Shown here: positions 17,278-27,005 of the stretch, piece by piece
Position numbering within the stretch: position 1 is the first letter of the stretch
How the letters are laid out: each line of letters opens with the position of its first letter
From: Marinobacter halophilus
Lineage (GTDB): Bacteria; Pseudomonadota; Gammaproteobacteria; Pseudomonadales; Oleiphilaceae
Direction of reading: 5' to 3'
Assembly (NCBI RefSeq): GCF_003007685.1
Contig: NZ_PXNN01000017.1
Coordinates: 661,143-725,142, forward strand
Length of the DNA: 64,000 nucleotides
The notes under the pieces: generated by a model
What the model saw: the letters and a program-made list of their open reading frames with translations, nothing else
Database searches by the model: none
Told to the model about the DNA's origin: nothing
Translations under genes and position numbers: made by a program

Positions 17278-18279
17278 ATGAACTCAAACGATCGCTGTAA
17301 GATGCCGGATCAACTGAAGAATCATCAAGGTGAAGAAAGAAAGGTCGGGGTCGAGATTGAACTCTCCGGGCTCAGCTACGATGAGCTGATTGGCCTTGCG
17401 TCACGGTTGCTCGATGGCACCCCGGAGCTCACCTCCAGATACGTCACCAAGCTTGAGACACAGGCCGGCACCTTTACCATTGAACTGGATTCAGACCCGA
17501 TCAAGGATCTTGACCTCGATGATGATCGACTGCCGCAATCTATTCGGGACCTGGGCAACCACGCCATGGATGTGATCGATTTTGCAGCGGAAAGAATCGT
17601 TCCGCTGGAGATCGTAGGGCCGCCGCTTGCCTTTTCTAAAGTGAGCATCATTGAACACCTGGTGGACCAGCTCAGAGAAGCTGGCGCCGAAGGCAGCCGT
17701 GAAGCCATCTATTTTGCCTTTGGCCTGCAGCTCAATCCTGAGCTGCCAGATCTTGAGCCTGCGACCCTTGTGCGTTATCTGCAGGCCTTTGCGGCACTGT
17801 ATGACTGGCTCAAGTCACGGCACCAGATCGATATCAGCCGAAAGTTCACCACCTATATTGAACCCTGGAGCAGCCGGTATACTGAAAAGCTCATGGCTGA
17901 TGATTACCACCCGGACATCAAAACGTTGATGAAGGACTACCTTCACGACAACCCGACCAGAAACAAGGCACTGGATCTGTTGCCGCTGTTCGCGCATCTC
18001 GATCCGCAGTTGCTGGCAGAGTACGTCAACGACCCGAGAATCAAGAGCCGACCAACCTTGCATTATCGGCTGCCCGACTGTGACATTGATAATCCCCGGT
18101 GGCACTTCTCAACCGTCTGGAATGACTGGGTGGTGCTCGAACAACTCGCCAATAACCCAAATGACCTGAAGGCGCTCAGGGAATCGTTTCGGGCAGCCAA
18201 GAAACTCAGCCTTCATAACCTGACCCATTCCTGGCGTGAGACCTCCAACCAATGGCTGAAACAACACGGTTATGTCTGA
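17278..18279 (+). CDS. Amidoligase family protein (GCS/GS-like fold)
   Basis: 333-residue protein of the putative amidoligase family, related to carboxylate-amine ligases of the glutamine-synthetase/GCS fold. The first-strand signature KVGVEIELSG (about 22-31) carries metal-binding glutamates, and later Asp/Glu/Arg-rich segments (GTFTIELDSD) fit the same fold. Bacterial members usually sit beside a PuuD-like class I glutamine amidotransferase, exactly as here: the next gene overlaps by 8 bp. Comparative genomics predicts synthesis of an unknown amide- or gamma-glutamyl-linked compound. ATG at 17278, with AAGGA upstream; a later ATG at 17302 is possible. Product unknown. Confidence 0.78.
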   Translation: MNSNDRCKMPDQLKNHQGEERKVGVEIELSGLSYDELIGLASRLLDGTPELTSRYVTKLETQAGTFTIELDSDPIKDLDLDDDRLPQSIRDLGNHAMDVIDFAAERIVPLEIVGPPLAFSKVSIIEHLVDQLREAGAEGSREAIYFAFGLQLNPELPDLEPATLVRYLQAFAALYDWLKSRHQIDISRKFTTYIEPWSSRYTEKLMADDYHPDIKTLMKDYLHDNPTRNKALDLLPLFAHLDPQLLAEYVNDPRIKSRPTLHYRLPDCDIDNPRWHFSTVWNDWVVLEQLANNPNDLKALRESFRAAKKLSLHNLTHSWRETSNQWLKQHGYV

Positions 18280-19015
18280 TCATCACGACGCCCCGGAAAC
18301 GCCCGGGCTGACCATTGGCATTAGCGGTCCGGTGCGCCGCAGCACGACCCATCGGCTGATAAGCTTCGGATTAAGGCTGCACGGTGCCCACACCCACTAC
18401 ATCCGACCCGGCTCAAAAACCGATGTGTCACTGCTGGATGGGCTGGTGCTGTCGGGCGGCACCCACGTCCACCCCAACCGTTATGGCCAGCAGCCTCAGG
18501 TGACCGCGAGATACGACCTGAAACGAGACGAAACCGATCACCGCCTGTTGGAGCAGGCAGAGCACCTTGCGCTTCCGGTGCTCGGGATTTGCCGCGGCGC
18601 CCAGTTTATCAATATCTTTCACGGCGGTTCATTGTGTCAAAATGTCACCCCGTTAAGAATGAAAACCCGTCACCGCCCGCTGCTACTGCCACTGCAAACC
18701 GTCCAGCTGGTGCACACCAGCCGACTGGGCCGCCTGATGCACAGCACGATCATCGGCGCTAACCGCATTCACAGCCAGGCCATCAAGCAGTTAGGGCGAA
18801 ACCTGAAGGTAACGGCTGTGGACAACGACCTGTTTGTCCAGGCCATTGAGAACACTGGAGAGCAATGGCTGATGGGCGTTCAGTGGCACCCGGAATACTT
18901 GTTGTATCACTCCGGGCACCGGCGGATATTCAGCCACTTTGTGCATGCCGCCCGGGCTCGGAAACTGGAACGGTTGGAGAGCCGGACGACGGCGCTCAAT
19001 CCTCAAGGAGAATGA
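18272..19015 (+). CDS. Class I glutamine amidotransferase-like, PuuD/C26 family
   Basis: 247-residue gamma-glutamyl hydrolase-like enzyme (peptidase C26, PuuD type). The nucleophile is Cys107 in GICRGAQ and the His206/Glu208 pair lies in GVQWHPE, so the catalytic triad is complete. PuuD cleaves gamma-glutamyl-GABA. Here the gene overlaps the preceding amidoligase by 8 bp, so it probably acts on the amidoligase product or supplies ammonia for it. The true substrate is not known. Confidence 0.85.
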   Translation: MSDHHDAPETPGLTIGISGPVRRSTTHRLISFGLRLHGAHTHYIRPGSKTDVSLLDGLVLSGGTHVHPNRYGQQPQVTARYDLKRDETDHRLLEQAEHLALPVLGICRGAQFINIFHGGSLCQNVTPLRMKTRHRPLLLPLQTVQLVHTSRLGRLMHSTIIGANRIHSQAIKQLGRNLKVTAVDNDLFVQAIENTGEQWLMGVQWHPEYLLYHSGHRRIFSHFVHAARARKLERLESRTTALNPQGE

Positions 19016-19017
19016 TC

Positions 19018-19710
19018 ATGTCACCACAAAAATACGCGATGGCTCTGGCCGCCACAGTCCTGACGGTATCGGCGATACCGATGACCGCCCTGGCCGGTGA
19101 AGTCAGTCTGGACGGGGAAGCTAGCGTGAAGTATGCACCGGACAGTGCCCGACTTCAGTTCACTGCAAACGCCGAGCATAACCTGCCAGAAAAAGCCTCT
19201 GAGCAACTGACGGAAACTATGGCACAGTGGCGAAAGGCGGTACGGAGCCTGCGCGACCGCCTTGAGGATTACTCTGACGCCAACGTTAACCTGTACACCC
19301 GCACATTACCTGTTCAGGAACGTGGCCAGAAGCCCGAGCGGGTAGCCGTGGCCAGCCAGACCGTCAGTTTTTCAATTAACGACCTTGAGCTCCTGAATCC
19401 GTTACTTGAGCAAGCCCAGAAAATCGGGCTTCAGTACCACTTGGGAGAACATCAGTTCTTCCATTCAGATGAAGAAAACTTGCAGAGACAGGCGCTGGCC
19501 GGAGCCATCGAGGATGCCCGCAGTCGCTGCGCATTTGTCGCGCAGCAACTGGACAAGGCCTGCGGCGAGATCGTCACCATCAACATCAATGGCGGCCACC
19601 GCCCGGTGCCGATGATGATGGCAGAAGCGAGAGCCAGCAGCGACACCGTGTCGAGCGTCGGCCCGCGGGAAATCCGGGCCAGCGTGAGCGCCACCTTCAA
19701 GTTGGACTGA
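19018..19710 (+). CDS. SIMPL-domain (DUF541) periplasmic protein
   Basis: 230-residue exported SIMPL/DUF541 protein with a signal peptide (MALAATVLTVSAIPMTALAG). The mature part starts with SLDGEASVKYAPDSARLQF, typical of the family. Periplasmic relatives include YggE, linked to oxidative stress. Start choice: AAGGAG lies 7 bp before the ATG at 19018 but only 1 bp before the ATG at 19012, so 19018 is preferred. That ribosome site lies inside the end of the amidotransferase gene and the two are 2 bp apart, forming one operon. It converges on tamB. Confidence 0.85.
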   Translation: MSPQKYAMALAATVLTVSAIPMTALAGEVSLDGEASVKYAPDSARLQFTANAEHNLPEKASEQLTETMAQWRKAVRSLRDRLEDYSDANVNLYTRTLPVQERGQKPERVAVASQTVSFSINDLELLNPLLEQAQKIGLQYHLGEHQFFHSDEENLQRQALAGAIEDARSRCAFVAQQLDKACGEIVTININGGHRPVPMMMAEARASSDTVSSVGPREIRASVSATFKLD

Positions 19711-19712
19711 CT

Positions 19713-22700
19713 TCAGAAATCCCGGGTATAAAAGATATCGAGTGAGGATGCCAGGCCACTGGCAGCCTCCAGATAAAAGTAACGGCCAAGATCATAGCGC
19801 AGCGCAACGGTGGTAATGGGCTCAAAAATCCCAACGCCGTAGCGCAGGCTCAACTCGTCGGTAATATAGCCACTGGCCACCACCGCCGCACCATCACCCG
19901 AGCCCTCAGCTTCCAGCGTCAGGTTCCGGATACCCAGCTCGTCACCGATCCCCTGGGTCAATTTGCTGGCTTGGGTCAACCCTAACGACAGTGCCGCCTG
20001 ACTCATCTGACCGTCGTCACCCCTACCCTGCGGTGGTCGCCCCAAAATCACGTAAGACAGGGCGTCTGCTTGGGGCATCGAAGGCTCTGAAAACACTTTG
20101 GTTTCCGGCATACTGGCCGGCCCGCTCAGCCGGATCCCGGCAACCACTGAATTTACTCTGCGGACAGCTTCAATATCCAGGTATGGTTCGGTCAGTACAC
20201 CAACAAATATAATTCGTGCCCGGCGCAACTCCAGTTCCTGACCAAAAGCCTGATACTGGCCATTGACCAGCTGCAACGAACCCCGGGTATCCATGTTATT
20301 ACCAATCCTCAAGGTGCCCTGCAAGTTACCGGTCACGCCAAAGGCATCAAAAGTCACCTCGTCTTCGCCGACCACGACGGTTACGTCCATTAACATACGC
20401 CGGATTACCGGCTCTTCCACTTCTACACCAACGATGACTTCATCCTCTGAAATCGACACGGCGGATTCCGGAAGGCCCTTAATTTCAATGTTTCCTCTCG
20501 GCACGTCGACCCTTCCAGAGACGGAGAGCTCACCCTCCCGGAAAGCTATGATCAGGTCCGGGCCGATTTCTACTCGAGCATAGGGCTCAAAGTTCACCGG
20601 TAATCGGTTGCCGGTAATCGACAGTTCCAGCTCAGGCTCCTGCTGCCAACTCAGCCTGCCGGACAGCTTGCCACTGCTGCGGTCATTACTTTTCCAGCGG
20701 CCACTGATGTCGGCAGACTCACCCAGGAACTCGAGCACCAACACCACATCATTCATCGGCAAGGGCAAGCCCGGATCGTAAAAACGCCCGCCGGTGAGAG
20801 CAAGCTCGCCGTTGACCTGTGGCCTTAACAACGGCCCGGACAACACTCCTTCGCCATTAACCTGCCCGCTTACCTCCTCAAGCCCCGCAAACGCCGAAGC
20901 GAACGCCAGATCCAGAGACTGCAGACTAAAGCTGCCCTGTACCGTACGATCTTCGGCCACAGGATCCACCGAAAGCTCCGTGGTAAACGTGCCCAGTTCC
21001 GGTCCCCGCAGTGATACCGAGAACTCGGCGATGTCGGGTTTCAGGCGCGCATCGAGGGTCAGACTTTCGTGGGCCAGGCTTTCCCAGTCATCAATAACCA
21101 AAAATTCAAAGGTGCCGCTGCCGGCGTCCAGCGTGATCCGGCCATCCGGCCCCGAGTCCGTCAGCGACAGGTCGACGTCTGCATCCAGATAGGCATTCCA
21201 ACGGAAGGTTTCAGGAAACAGCGGCTCCAGCGCCGCCGTTGGAAACTGGCGCATCTGATAGGCGACACGGGTGTCTGGCCACAGCTGTTGATCACCGGCA
21301 CACACTGAGCTGTCCTGCCAGCGCCAGCAATGGGCGCCAAAGCTCACGGCACCGTTTTCGTTGTAGGAAAGATTCGCGGGCGACTCGAGTCGCCAGGTCT
21401 GGCCCGGCCCAGGCACATCGATTGCCCCTTCCGTCAAGGCGCCTTGCCAGGCGTTCCAGCCGTCAGCAAGCTGGCCAGCAAACACCATCAGCACGGTTGC
21501 TTCACTGTGATTCGCGCTTACTGACAGCTCGTGGTCATCACGTGTCCCGTCCAGCCGAAGAGTGACCGCCTCAAGCTGCTGCTCTGCAGCGCGGATGTCC
21601 TGCACCGCCAGCACCGCATCAATACCCCCCCCACTGGCCAGGTTGGCCTGCAGATCAACCGTTTCGATCTGCAACAACTCCTGCCAAGCCAGGCCCCGGC
21701 CGTTCAGGGTGAGGTCTGCGGTTGGATCCTGCACCGTGCCGCCAAACTGCAGTTCAGCGGTCAGCTCGCCCGCCAGGCCGGTCACGAAAATACCGGGATC
21801 CGGAAGCAGAACCGAAAGCTCTCCCGCTAACTCGCTGCCATAACGGCCTTCACCCTCCACGCGATTTTCACCGATGGCCAGCACGAGGTTAGCAACTGCC
21901 CAGTCGCTACCATCACTGGTGACCTCGCCGCGGGCAAGGGCATCCTGATCTTGCCACTGGCCCCGTAGATCCCAGTCTGCCGTCATTCGGGGCAAACCCT
22001 CTGCCTGAAGCTGCCCTTCACTGTTTACCCTGCCATTGAGACTGGCCTCAAGCATCGGCGCCCAATAGCCGGGGTTGAACTGATCAAGCACCAGAGCCGC
22101 TGTCCAGGCCAACTCAGTGGTAAAATCAAGCTCCGCCTCACCGGAGAGCGATCCGGCGCCCGTGGTCATGTCCAGCTGGGTGATCCGGACCGCCTGACTG
22201 TTTCCATCCAGCCGGGCACTCAGCTCAGCCTCGCCCAACGGACCTGCCACTGCGGCCTCCAAATCCGCCTGATAGCGTTCATCCTGATAACTTGCCTGCC
22301 CCTGCAACCGCTCCAGCGAAACCGGGGGCGAATCAAGCCCGGGCATCAGGCTATACCAGGGGAACCGCTCCAGTGACAGGTTGACATCTGCGGCCAGGCC
22401 ATCCGCCCAAGACGCCATCCCTTGCACTTCCAGCGTGCCTCGGGTGGTGTTCGGTTGCTGCTCCGGCCCGGTCATGGAAAGCACCAGGCCGGTCACCCGT
22501 TCTGTGGTCACTAAGCCACGCACGGAGGCCTCAATATCGCCTTGAGTACCCGGCAGCATCGCCCTGGTCGTTGTCCGGAACCCGTTCGCCAGGGAGCCAT
22601 CCAGGCTTAGAGTCCAGTCCTGCAACGTCAGGGTTTCCGGCAAGACCGGGTGCGCCAGAAAACGGGAGGATTCGAGCCGAATGGTCGCCGGCAACCGACT

Positions 22701-23492
22701 GTCTAGTGGCTGCACTTCACCCTGTATCTGTGCATCCAGATAGCCATCGCTGTTACCTCTGAGCCGCAGATCCCTGGCGCTGCCGCCCAGATTGACTGTC
22801 AGGTGCCAGTCATCGCCGGACGGCGGTGGCAGCCAGATATCCACATCGATATCAAGAGGCCAGTCACCACGCATATCAGTGCGGCCGGTTGCGGTTGCCC
22901 GAATGTCGTCCAGCTGAAACAGTACATGCTCGAGATTCAGGCTTGATCCCGAGGCGCGAGACCTCAGCTCAAAACGATCCCAGATCGCGCTGCCATTAAC
23001 CGTCAGCGGTCCGAGGGCAACATCACCAACTACCACCGCAATGGGCAGATTCACCCGGGGCAGGCTGATATCGCTGCCCGTCTCGTCGTCGCCATCCGAG
23101 GGCTGGATCGTTACCGCAATGCGATCGGCCTTGAGCGTGTCGAGGCACAGGGTTTTCTCGAACAGGCAGGTGGGCGACCAATCCACTTCCGGAGCCTCAA
23201 CCACAACGCCGACACCGTAGCCCTGCCAGATCAGGCGCTCGGCGCGCCACTGCCCGAGTAACGAACCCTGGCCTGACTCGGTCTGTAAACCCGGAACCTG
23301 GTCAATGGTCCAGGCGGTGCCCGTCTCGGTGTGCAAGGCCGCCAGAATCAGCCCGATGAGCACCAGCGGCAGCAGCAGGACAACTGCCAGCAGGATCAGA
23401 AGCCAGAACCACCACCGTCTGCGCAGTGGCTTTTTATGCCGCTGCGGCACGTCTTGAGTGTTCTCGGGGGACTCGTGGGATTGATCGGTCAC
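19713..23492 (-). CDS. tamB: Translocation and assembly module protein TamB
   Basis: 1259-residue AsmA-like/TamB protein. One N-terminal transmembrane anchor (WWFWLLILLAVVLLLPLVL) is followed by a very long repetitive beta-rich periplasmic region (groove-type beta-taco) and the conserved DUF490 C-terminus, ending near GRYFYLEAASGLASSLDIF. TamB bridges the envelope, works with the outer-membrane partner TamA, and related proteins are implicated in phospholipid transport. A GTG start at 23492 overlaps the tamA stop by 4 bp (GTGA), indicating translational coupling. Length is normal for the family. Confidence 0.93.
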   Translation of the reverse strand: MTDQSHESPENTQDVPQRHKKPLRRRWWFWLLILLAVVLLLPLVLIGLILAALHTETGTAWTIDQVPGLQTESGQGSLLGQWRAERLIWQGYGVGVVVEAPEVDWSPTCLFEKTLCLDTLKADRIAVTIQPSDGDDETGSDISLPRVNLPIAVVVGDVALGPLTVNGSAIWDRFELRSRASGSSLNLEHVLFQLDDIRATATGRTDMRGDWPLDIDVDIWLPPPSGDDWHLTVNLGGSARDLRLRGNSDGYLDAQIQGEVQPLDSRLPATIRLESSRFLAHPVLPETLTLQDWTLSLDGSLANGFRTTTRAMLPGTQGDIEASVRGLVTTERVTGLVLSMTGPEQQPNTTRGTLEVQGMASWADGLAADVNLSLERFPWYSLMPGLDSPPVSLERLQGQASYQDERYQADLEAAVAGPLGEAELSARLDGNSQAVRITQLDMTTGAGSLSGEAELDFTTELAWTAALVLDQFNPGYWAPMLEASLNGRVNSEGQLQAEGLPRMTADWDLRGQWQDQDALARGEVTSDGSDWAVANLVLAIGENRVEGEGRYGSELAGELSVLLPDPGIFVTGLAGELTAELQFGGTVQDPTADLTLNGRGLAWQELLQIETVDLQANLASGGGIDAVLAVQDIRAAEQQLEAVTLRLDGTRDDHELSVSANHSEATVLMVFAGQLADGWNAWQGALTEGAIDVPGPGQTWRLESPANLSYNENGAVSFGAHCWRWQDSSVCAGDQQLWPDTRVAYQMRQFPTAALEPLFPETFRWNAYLDADVDLSLTDSGPDGRITLDAGSGTFEFLVIDDWESLAHESLTLDARLKPDIAEFSVSLRGPELGTFTTELSVDPVAEDRTVQGSFSLQSLDLAFASAFAGLEEVSGQVNGEGVLSGPLLRPQVNGELALTGGRFYDPGLPLPMNDVVLVLEFLGESADISGRWKSNDRSSGKLSGRLSWQQEPELELSITGNRLPVNFEPYARVEIGPDLIIAFREGELSVSGRVDVPRGNIEIKGLPESAVSISEDEVIVGVEVEEPVIRRMLMDVTVVVGEDEVTFDAFGVTGNLQGTLRIGNNMDTRGSLQLVNGQYQAFGQELELRRARIIFVGVLTEPYLDIEAVRRVNSVVAGIRLSGPASMPETKVFSEPSMPQADALSYVILGRPPQGRGDDGQMSQAALSLGLTQASKLTQGIGDELGIRNLTLEAEGSGDGAAVVASGYITDELSLRYGVGIFEPITTVALRYDLGRYFYLEAASGLASSLDIFYTRDF

Positions 23493-25237
23493 AGCTCAGG
23501 CCCCATAGAAAAGTGAATGCGCCAGCCGCCACCAAACTCTTCGTCCAGCCCCTTGGCGATATCCAGCCTCAGTGGCCCGACCGGGCTCACCCAGCGAATA
23601 CCCATGCCAACGCCGGTGGCAAGCCGGTCAAAAACGTCATCAACGGCATTACCTTCGTCGACAAAGGCGGCTATACGCCAGTTTCTGACAAACTCGTACT
23701 GGTACTCGATGCCGGCCACCAACTGATAACGACCACCGATCGCGACATTGTTATCGTCACGCGGAGATAAGGTTTCATAACCGTAACCCCTGACGCTTTG
23801 ATCACCACCGGAAAAGAATCTCAGGGATGGCGGCACATCGGAAAAGTTGTTGGTAGCCACGCCGCCAAAATTGAAACGAGTCAGAAAACGGTGGTTGTCT
23901 GCCAGGGTGTACAGACCTCGAGCCAGAACATTGATATGGAGAATATCCGCGTCTGAGATGATGGCCCGATGGGCACCCGTCAGGTCCAACTGAAGACGGT
24001 AACCCCGGGACGGGTCCAGGGGCGAGTTGGCCTGTAGCTTCGAATAACTGAGCCCTGGCAACAACAAACTGGAATTGCTGCGCTCGTCCTCGCCAATACG
24101 GAAACGCTCCCCCTCCCATCGAATCGACAGCACCTGCATCCAGCCAGTATCCAGTTGATGCCGCCACTGCTGTCCCAGGGTCAACCGTTCAGAGTCGACG
24201 TCCTCGATGTTCTCCCGCTGGTAACCCATCCCGAGCCGCAACGAATCCGTCATGGGCGGGTCCAGAGGCAATTCGTACCAACCGCTGATATTCTGGCGAA
24301 GCTCTGAAAGCTCAGCGTCAGCGCCACGCCGGTGCCCCATGGGGTTGGTGTAGTGCTCACGCCAATTACCCCGAAGCCTTGGGCCAACGTCTGTCGAGAA
24401 ACCCACACCGGCGCCAATGGAACGCGGTGGTCGGGGTGTCAGACCGATATCGACCGGAATCACGCCATCCTCCGCACGGTTGGGTGAGGCATCGATGTCA
24501 ACGCCCGTAAAATACCCACTGTTGGAGAGATCGCTGTTCAGTTTGGCCACTTCATCGGCGTGAAAAGGAATGCCAGGCTCAAAGGTCACGAATCGGTCGA
24601 GCAAATCCTGTTCAAATTCATGACCTTCCAGAAAGGTGACAGAACCCAGCCGATAACGCTCACCGGTTCGGTAGTGCAAGGTAATGTCCGCCAGGTTTTC
24701 AGACGGGTCGACTTCCAGCCTGCGAGTTAAAAACTCACCATCGAAATAACCCAGAAGACTGGCCCTGTTCTGAATGGCCTGTCTCAGGGAGTTATAGAAA
24801 CCATGATGAAGCACGTCTCCCTCGGTCGGTTGCGCGGGTATCTTGTCCACAAATTCCGGGTCATCACCCCCCGCGCCCTCAATCCGGACATTCCGGGAAC
24901 GGACGGTCACAGGCTCTCCCGGCTCAACAGTCAGGATCAACTCTGCCAGCCCCTCGGCAGACTCGTCCACCTCCCAGCTGATCACGGGATTGTAATAGCC
25001 TAGCGCCCGAATGGCCCGCTCCACTTGAGCAATCGCCGTCGACGCGTACCGCCGCAAGCCGTCGGCAGTTCGTCCCTCTACCTCACCCACAAAGATTCGG
25101 GCATTCTGCTGAAGTTCACTGTGGTCACCTTCAACGTTCACCCGTACCTGACTGCCGTAACTGCCAGAGGCGTATACAAGCGCCACAAACCCGATACACT
25201 TCAAGCTTTTTATAATGTGGTTTCCGGGTAACAGCAT
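23489..25237 (-). CDS. tamA: Outer-membrane assembly factor TamA
   Basis: 582-residue Omp85-family protein with an N-terminal signal sequence (KCIGFVALVYASGSYGS), three POTRA domains (about 30-275) and a C-terminal 16-strand barrel. Visible are FSTDVGPRLRGNW, the strand-6 type motif VRGYGYETLSPRD (the VRGY signature of TamA/BamA) and GIRWVSPVGPLRLDIAKGL. It inserts or assembles certain outer-membrane proteins together with TamB, encoded immediately downstream with a 4-bp overlap. An ATG at 25237 gives the signal peptide. Confidence 0.93.
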   Translation of the reverse strand: MLLPGNHIIKSLKCIGFVALVYASGSYGSQVRVNVEGDHSELQQNARIFVGEVEGRTADGLRRYASTAIAQVERAIRALGYYNPVISWEVDESAEGLAELILTVEPGEPVTVRSRNVRIEGAGGDDPEFVDKIPAQPTEGDVLHHGFYNSLRQAIQNRASLLGYFDGEFLTRRLEVDPSENLADITLHYRTGERYRLGSVTFLEGHEFEQDLLDRFVTFEPGIPFHADEVAKLNSDLSNSGYFTGVDIDASPNRAEDGVIPVDIGLTPRPPRSIGAGVGFSTDVGPRLRGNWREHYTNPMGHRRGADAELSELRQNISGWYELPLDPPMTDSLRLGMGYQRENIEDVDSERLTLGQQWRHQLDTGWMQVLSIRWEGERFRIGEDERSNSSLLLPGLSYSKLQANSPLDPSRGYRLQLDLTGAHRAIISDADILHINVLARGLYTLADNHRFLTRFNFGGVATNNFSDVPPSLRFFSGGDQSVRGYGYETLSPRDDNNVAIGGRYQLVAGIEYQYEFVRNWRIAAFVDEGNAVDDVFDRLATGVGMGIRWVSPVGPLRLDIAKGLDEEFGGGWRIHFSMGPEL

Positions 25238-25448
25238 GTGATGTATTGATTTCCTACCGGGTTGAGTAATGGATCCTTGAGACAGAATTAAGAGTTTACC
25301 GATAGCCCGTATGGCGTTCTACGGCTGACGAGGCAATCCGTTGAATCATCCTTGACCTCCAGTTGTCCTGACAGTCGTTCTCTGAACAAAAATAGGCTAA
25401 CCTGTCAGAGACTTATGGTATTCCCCGACCCATTGACAGGTAGCCCGG

Positions 25449-26456
25449 ATGCTCAGGATTAACCGCGAAAACCTCAGGTCCAGCCATCAAATGATCTGGC
25501 TGCTCATCGATTTTATGATGCTGGGCCTCCTGATCATCAACCTCGCCTTCATCATCTGGGACTCGATCTACAACTTCGTGGCGATCCAGAATCTGCTGGA
25601 ACAGCACCTGCCCGCCGTGAACTCGGTCTACCGACCGGTGCATGAAAACTTCATTTTCTACGACCTTGTTTTCGTATCGATCTTCCTCACCGAGTTCTTT
25701 TTGCGGTGGGGCTATTCCGTCAAAGCCAACGTCTATGACCGCTGGTATTTCTATCCGTTCATTCACTGGTACGACCTGGTGGGCTGCATTCCCGTTGGCA
25801 GCCTGCGCTTCCTGCGTGTTCTGCGGATCATTTCGATCATCTACCGCTTGCACCAGTACAAAATCATCGACTTTACCAGTACCCGTTTGTACCGATTCGT
25901 GATGTTTTACTATGACGCCTTTATGGAGGAGTTATCTGACCGTATCGTGCTGAAGGTCCTGAGTGGCCTGCAGGACGAGGTGAAGCGTGGCTCACCGTTG
26001 CTGGAAAAAATCCAGCAGGACATCCTGTATCCGAGACGCGGCATGCTGTCCGACTGGCTCTCGGAACGGGTCGCACAGGCGGCCCAGCAAGGGTATGTGC
26101 CGAATCGGGGCGCGTTGCGGGCGTATCTTGAGAATCGGGTGGACCATGCCCTGAAGCAGAACCTTGAACTGTCGCGGCTGAAATATCTGCCGGTGGTAGG
26201 CCCCACCATTCAGGACACCCTGGAAAATGCGGTAGGTGACATTGTCGCCAACGTGATCCATCAGATTCTGGAAGATCTGGCGTCTTCCACCAACCACGCG
26301 TTTATCGAGGATATTGTGAACGTGTTCCTGCCAGAACCCGGCGAGGAAGTCGCAGATGACGCGGAAACTCAGGCCTTGATCAACCTGACCCTTGAGGTGA
26401 TCGATGCGGTCAAAGATCAGGTGCGGGTGAAGCGGTGGCGGGAGGCGCTTCCGTAA
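25449..26456 (+). CDS. Voltage-sensor-like four-helix membrane protein without pore
   Basis: 335-residue protein. Residues 1-140 look like the S1-S4 voltage-sensing half of an ion channel: S1 about 16-37; S2 about 68-86 with Glu82 and Arg86 (FLTEFFLRWG); S3 about 100-116 with Asp109; S4 about 118-138 with Arg120, Arg123, Arg126, Arg133 and Lys138. No S5, selectivity filter or S6 follows. Instead there is a roughly 200-residue soluble, helical, charged C-terminal region (LSDRIVLKVLSGLQDEVKRG and onward). It may be a voltage-responsive regulator, a proton-channel-like protein, or a degenerate relative of ion channels. No operon partner; it lies between tamA (divergent) and aroK-like (convergent). 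Family name not recognised. Confidence 0.65.
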   Translation: MLRINRENLRSSHQMIWLLIDFMMLGLLIINLAFIIWDSIYNFVAIQNLLEQHLPAVNSVYRPVHENFIFYDLVFVSIFLTEFFLRWGYSVKANVYDRWYFYPFIHWYDLVGCIPVGSLRFLRVLRIISIIYRLHQYKIIDFTSTRLYRFVMFYYDAFMEELSDRIVLKVLSGLQDEVKRGSPLLEKIQQDILYPRRGMLSDWLSERVAQAAQQGYVPNRGALRAYLENRVDHALKQNLELSRLKYLPVVGPTIQDTLENAVGDIVANVIHQILEDLASSTNHAFIEDIVNVFLPEPGEEVADDAETQALINLTLEVIDAVKDQVRVKRWREALP

Positions 26457-26498
26457 TTTGACACCGCGGCACAGAGCGCGCTCGGGCCCCGGGACCAC

Positions 26499-27005
26499 TC
26501 AGAGCTTCCGGATAATTGCCTCACACAACTGATCCTGATTGAACCCTTCCCCTTTTATGGTCAGGTCAGCATAGCGGGTGTAGAGCGCAAAACGCTCCTC
26601 GTACAACTCCTCCATGGTCTGGTTTGGCCGCCGGGAAATGCCCCTGAGGCTGTAATCACCAATGCGTTGCACCACCACATCCAGAGAGATATCAAGAAAC
26701 ACCACAGTACCATTCTGCTTAAGGTGGTTCATCGCCGAATCGCTGTAGACCGCGCTTCCGCCGGTGCTGATGACCTGGTTCTGAACATTCAGCCCCAGCA
26801 GCACCTGTTCTTCTACCTGGCGCAACGCAACGTATCCGTCGTGATCAACTATGTCCTGAAGTGTGCGGCCCGACCGCTCCTGTATCAGCAGGTCGGTGTC
26901 GATAAACCCCATACCAAGACGTTTGGCAACCAGCACCCCGATAGTGCTTTTACCACTGCCTGGCATACCTGTAAAAACCAGATTGCGGGACTGTTGCACT
27001 GTCAT
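26499..27005 (-). CDS. Shikimate kinase-like P-loop kinase
   Basis: 168-residue protein with the shikimate kinase layout: Walker A GMPGSGKS (13-20), the metal/shikimate motif FIDTD (Asp36/Asp38), the lid region ([22 protein letters not shown]) and a C-terminal ADLTI. The usual shikimate-binding triple glycine (GGG) is here STGGSAV, so substrate use may differ. It is not next to aroB, where the housekeeping aroK normally sits, and may be a second copy or a kinase of a related substrate. The ATG at 27005 overlaps the preceding (deleted) sstT stop as ATGA. Confidence 0.75.
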   Translation of the reverse strand: MTVQQSRNLVFTGMPGSGKSTIGVLVAKRLGMGFIDTDLLIQERSGRTLQDIVDHDGYVALRQVEEQVLLGLNVQNQVISTGGSAVYSDSAMNHLKQNGTVVFLDISLDVVVQRIGDYSLRGISRRPNQTMEELYEERFALYTRYADLTIKGEGFNQDQLCEAIIRKL

